This document shows positions 63,361 through 64,000 of a DNA stretch of 64,000 bases, piece after piece. The position numbers and the translations under genes are program-made. Source of the stretch: JADCRZ01 sp037718865 (GTDB taxonomy: Bacteria; Bacteroidota; Bacteroidia; Chitinophagales; Chitinophagaceae). Location: contig JBBJMP010000003.1 in the NCBI GenBank assembly GCA_037718865.1, forward strand, positions 310,001-374,000, in the 5' to 3' direction. Below the pieces are notes generated by a model. It searched no databases. It saw only the letters and a list, made by a program, of their open reading frames with translations, and had not been told where the DNA came from. Position 1 is the first letter of the stretch; each line of letters starts with the position of its first letter.

Positions 63361-64000
63361 ATGGGAATGGATCGAAATACCGTGATCGGGTTTGTGTTAC
63401 TGGCTATCCTGTTGTTTTTGTATTTGTATTTTTCCAGTAAGAACAGCCAGGAATTGGTGAAGCAAAAAAAGGTTTACGAAGATTCAATGGCGAAAATCGA
63501 TGCGGTAAAGCGGTCAAATGAAAATATTGTCACCGATACGTTTAAAAATAGCACAATTGTCAAAGATACTGTAGGGTTTGCAAAGGCTTTTATTGGTTCA
63601 GATCAATTTTATACGGTGGAGAACAACTTAATGAAAATCGTTTTCACCAATAAAGGCGGTCAACCCAGGACGGTAGAATTGAAAAATTATAAATCCTACG
63701 ATAGCACACCTGTAAAATTGGGAGGACCGGCTGACCGGATTTCCTATCCAATAAACACCGCTGTCAACCAATCGGCAGAAACTGCTGATTTGTTCTTTAA
63801 TGCACAACCGGTAGAACGAAATGCCGATGGCAGCCAGACCATCTCATTTTTGCTGAGCGGGCCCGGCGGAGAGACGATTACACACCAATATGTTATTAAA
63901 CGGGATAATTACGCTATAGACTGGAACATTGTGGCAAACGGAGCAGACCGCTTATTTAGTAAGGGAAGCCTGAACCTGGCCTGGCATGCCCAACCGGTAA
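63361..64000 (+). CDS. yidC: Membrane protein insertase YidC, 3' end cut by window
   Basis: 213 codons are visible. The start MGMDRNTVIGFVLLAILLFL is the N-terminal membrane anchor. A charged linker (SKNSQELVKQKKVYEDSM) follows, then the periplasmic beta-sandwich domain (NLMKIVFTNKGGQPRTVEL, and further on YKSYDSTPVKLGG), as in Gram-negative YidC. The C-terminal insertase core lies beyond the window. It inserts proteins into the inner membrane with or without SecYEG. A second ATG two codons downstream is an alternative start. Confidence 0.93.
   Translation, partial: MGMDRNTVIGFVLLAILLFLYLYFSSKNSQELVKQKKVYEDSMAKIDAVKRSNENIVTDTFKNSTIVKDTVGFAKAFIGSDQFYTVENNLMKIVFTNKGGQPRTVELKNYKSYDSTPVKLGGPADRISYPINTAVNQSAETADLFFNAQPVERNADGSQTISFLLSGPGGETITHQYVIKRDNYAIDWNIVANGADRLFSKGSLNLAWHAQPV

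Noticed and set aside
1..64000. CRISPR array or rRNA genes
   Set aside because: No regularly spaced repeats and no rRNA sequence were seen; clustered hairpins at 18.1 kb are unique, not spaced repeats.

Overview
The window reads as a Bacteroidota chromosome, most likely a Chitinophagaceae/Chitinophagales member. The signs are promoters with a TAnnTTTG -7 box, a type IX secretion (T9SS) C-terminal sorting domain, a carboxypeptidase-regulatory-fold TonB receptor, a type III glutamine synthetase, and few recognisable Shine-Dalgarno sites. Family-level placement is inference from gene content; no rRNA is present.

Bases 1 to about 31.9 kb look like an AT-rich accessory island. It contains, in order: a two-gene operon of an N-acetyltransferase and a truncated sensor kinase (possibly host or cargo); an XRE regulator followed by a tightly packed helicase - DUF1156 methylase - DUF499 ATPase locus resembling helicase/methylase/ATPase (Hma-like) anti-phage systems, in which the methylase is cut by one in-frame TGA; a plasmid/ICE housekeeping block (radC, small ORF, ssb, DUF932) carrying two copies of a covarying hairpin element; primase, a hairpin cluster that is a good oriT candidate, MobC, MOBP relaxase and a VirD4/TraG coupling protein, but no mating-pair-formation genes; a ubiquitin-like conjugation operon (metallo-beta-lactamase, fused E2-E1-JAB protein, four-helix membrane protein) whose third gene is split by an IS3-family element; a lone AAA ATPase, a DUF1016 nuclease-like protein and a tyrosine recombinase next to tRNA-Asp. 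This is best explained as an integrative mobilizable element carrying defence cargo and integrated near the tRNA-Asp 3' end; its far end is not visible and may lie left of the window.

From 32.2 to 64 kb the base composition is less AT-rich and the genes are mostly core: a Gfo/Idh/MocA oxidoreductase and a polyprenyl-phosphate sugar transferase; a decayed block (TonB receptor, parallel beta-helix protein, T9SS protein, with four frameshifts among three genes) bracketed by a second, 5'-truncated copy of the sugar transferase; two tandem M1-type metallopeptidase paralogues; a GNAT-like protein; ispD and a STAS gene; clpC; cmk; glnN; a membrane protein; purL; hldD; proC; pyrG; and the start of yidC.

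The most notable finding is the ubiquitin-like operon. Removing the IS3 element and one copy of its 3-bp target duplication (ATG) restores a continuous 210-codon membrane-protein gene beginning 7 bases after the E2-E1-JAB stop codon. This shows an ancestral three-gene operon in which a putative membrane effector was inactivated by the transposon. The second is a twin structured element upstream of radC and of the small gene before ssb, whose two copies share architecture and show compensatory base changes.
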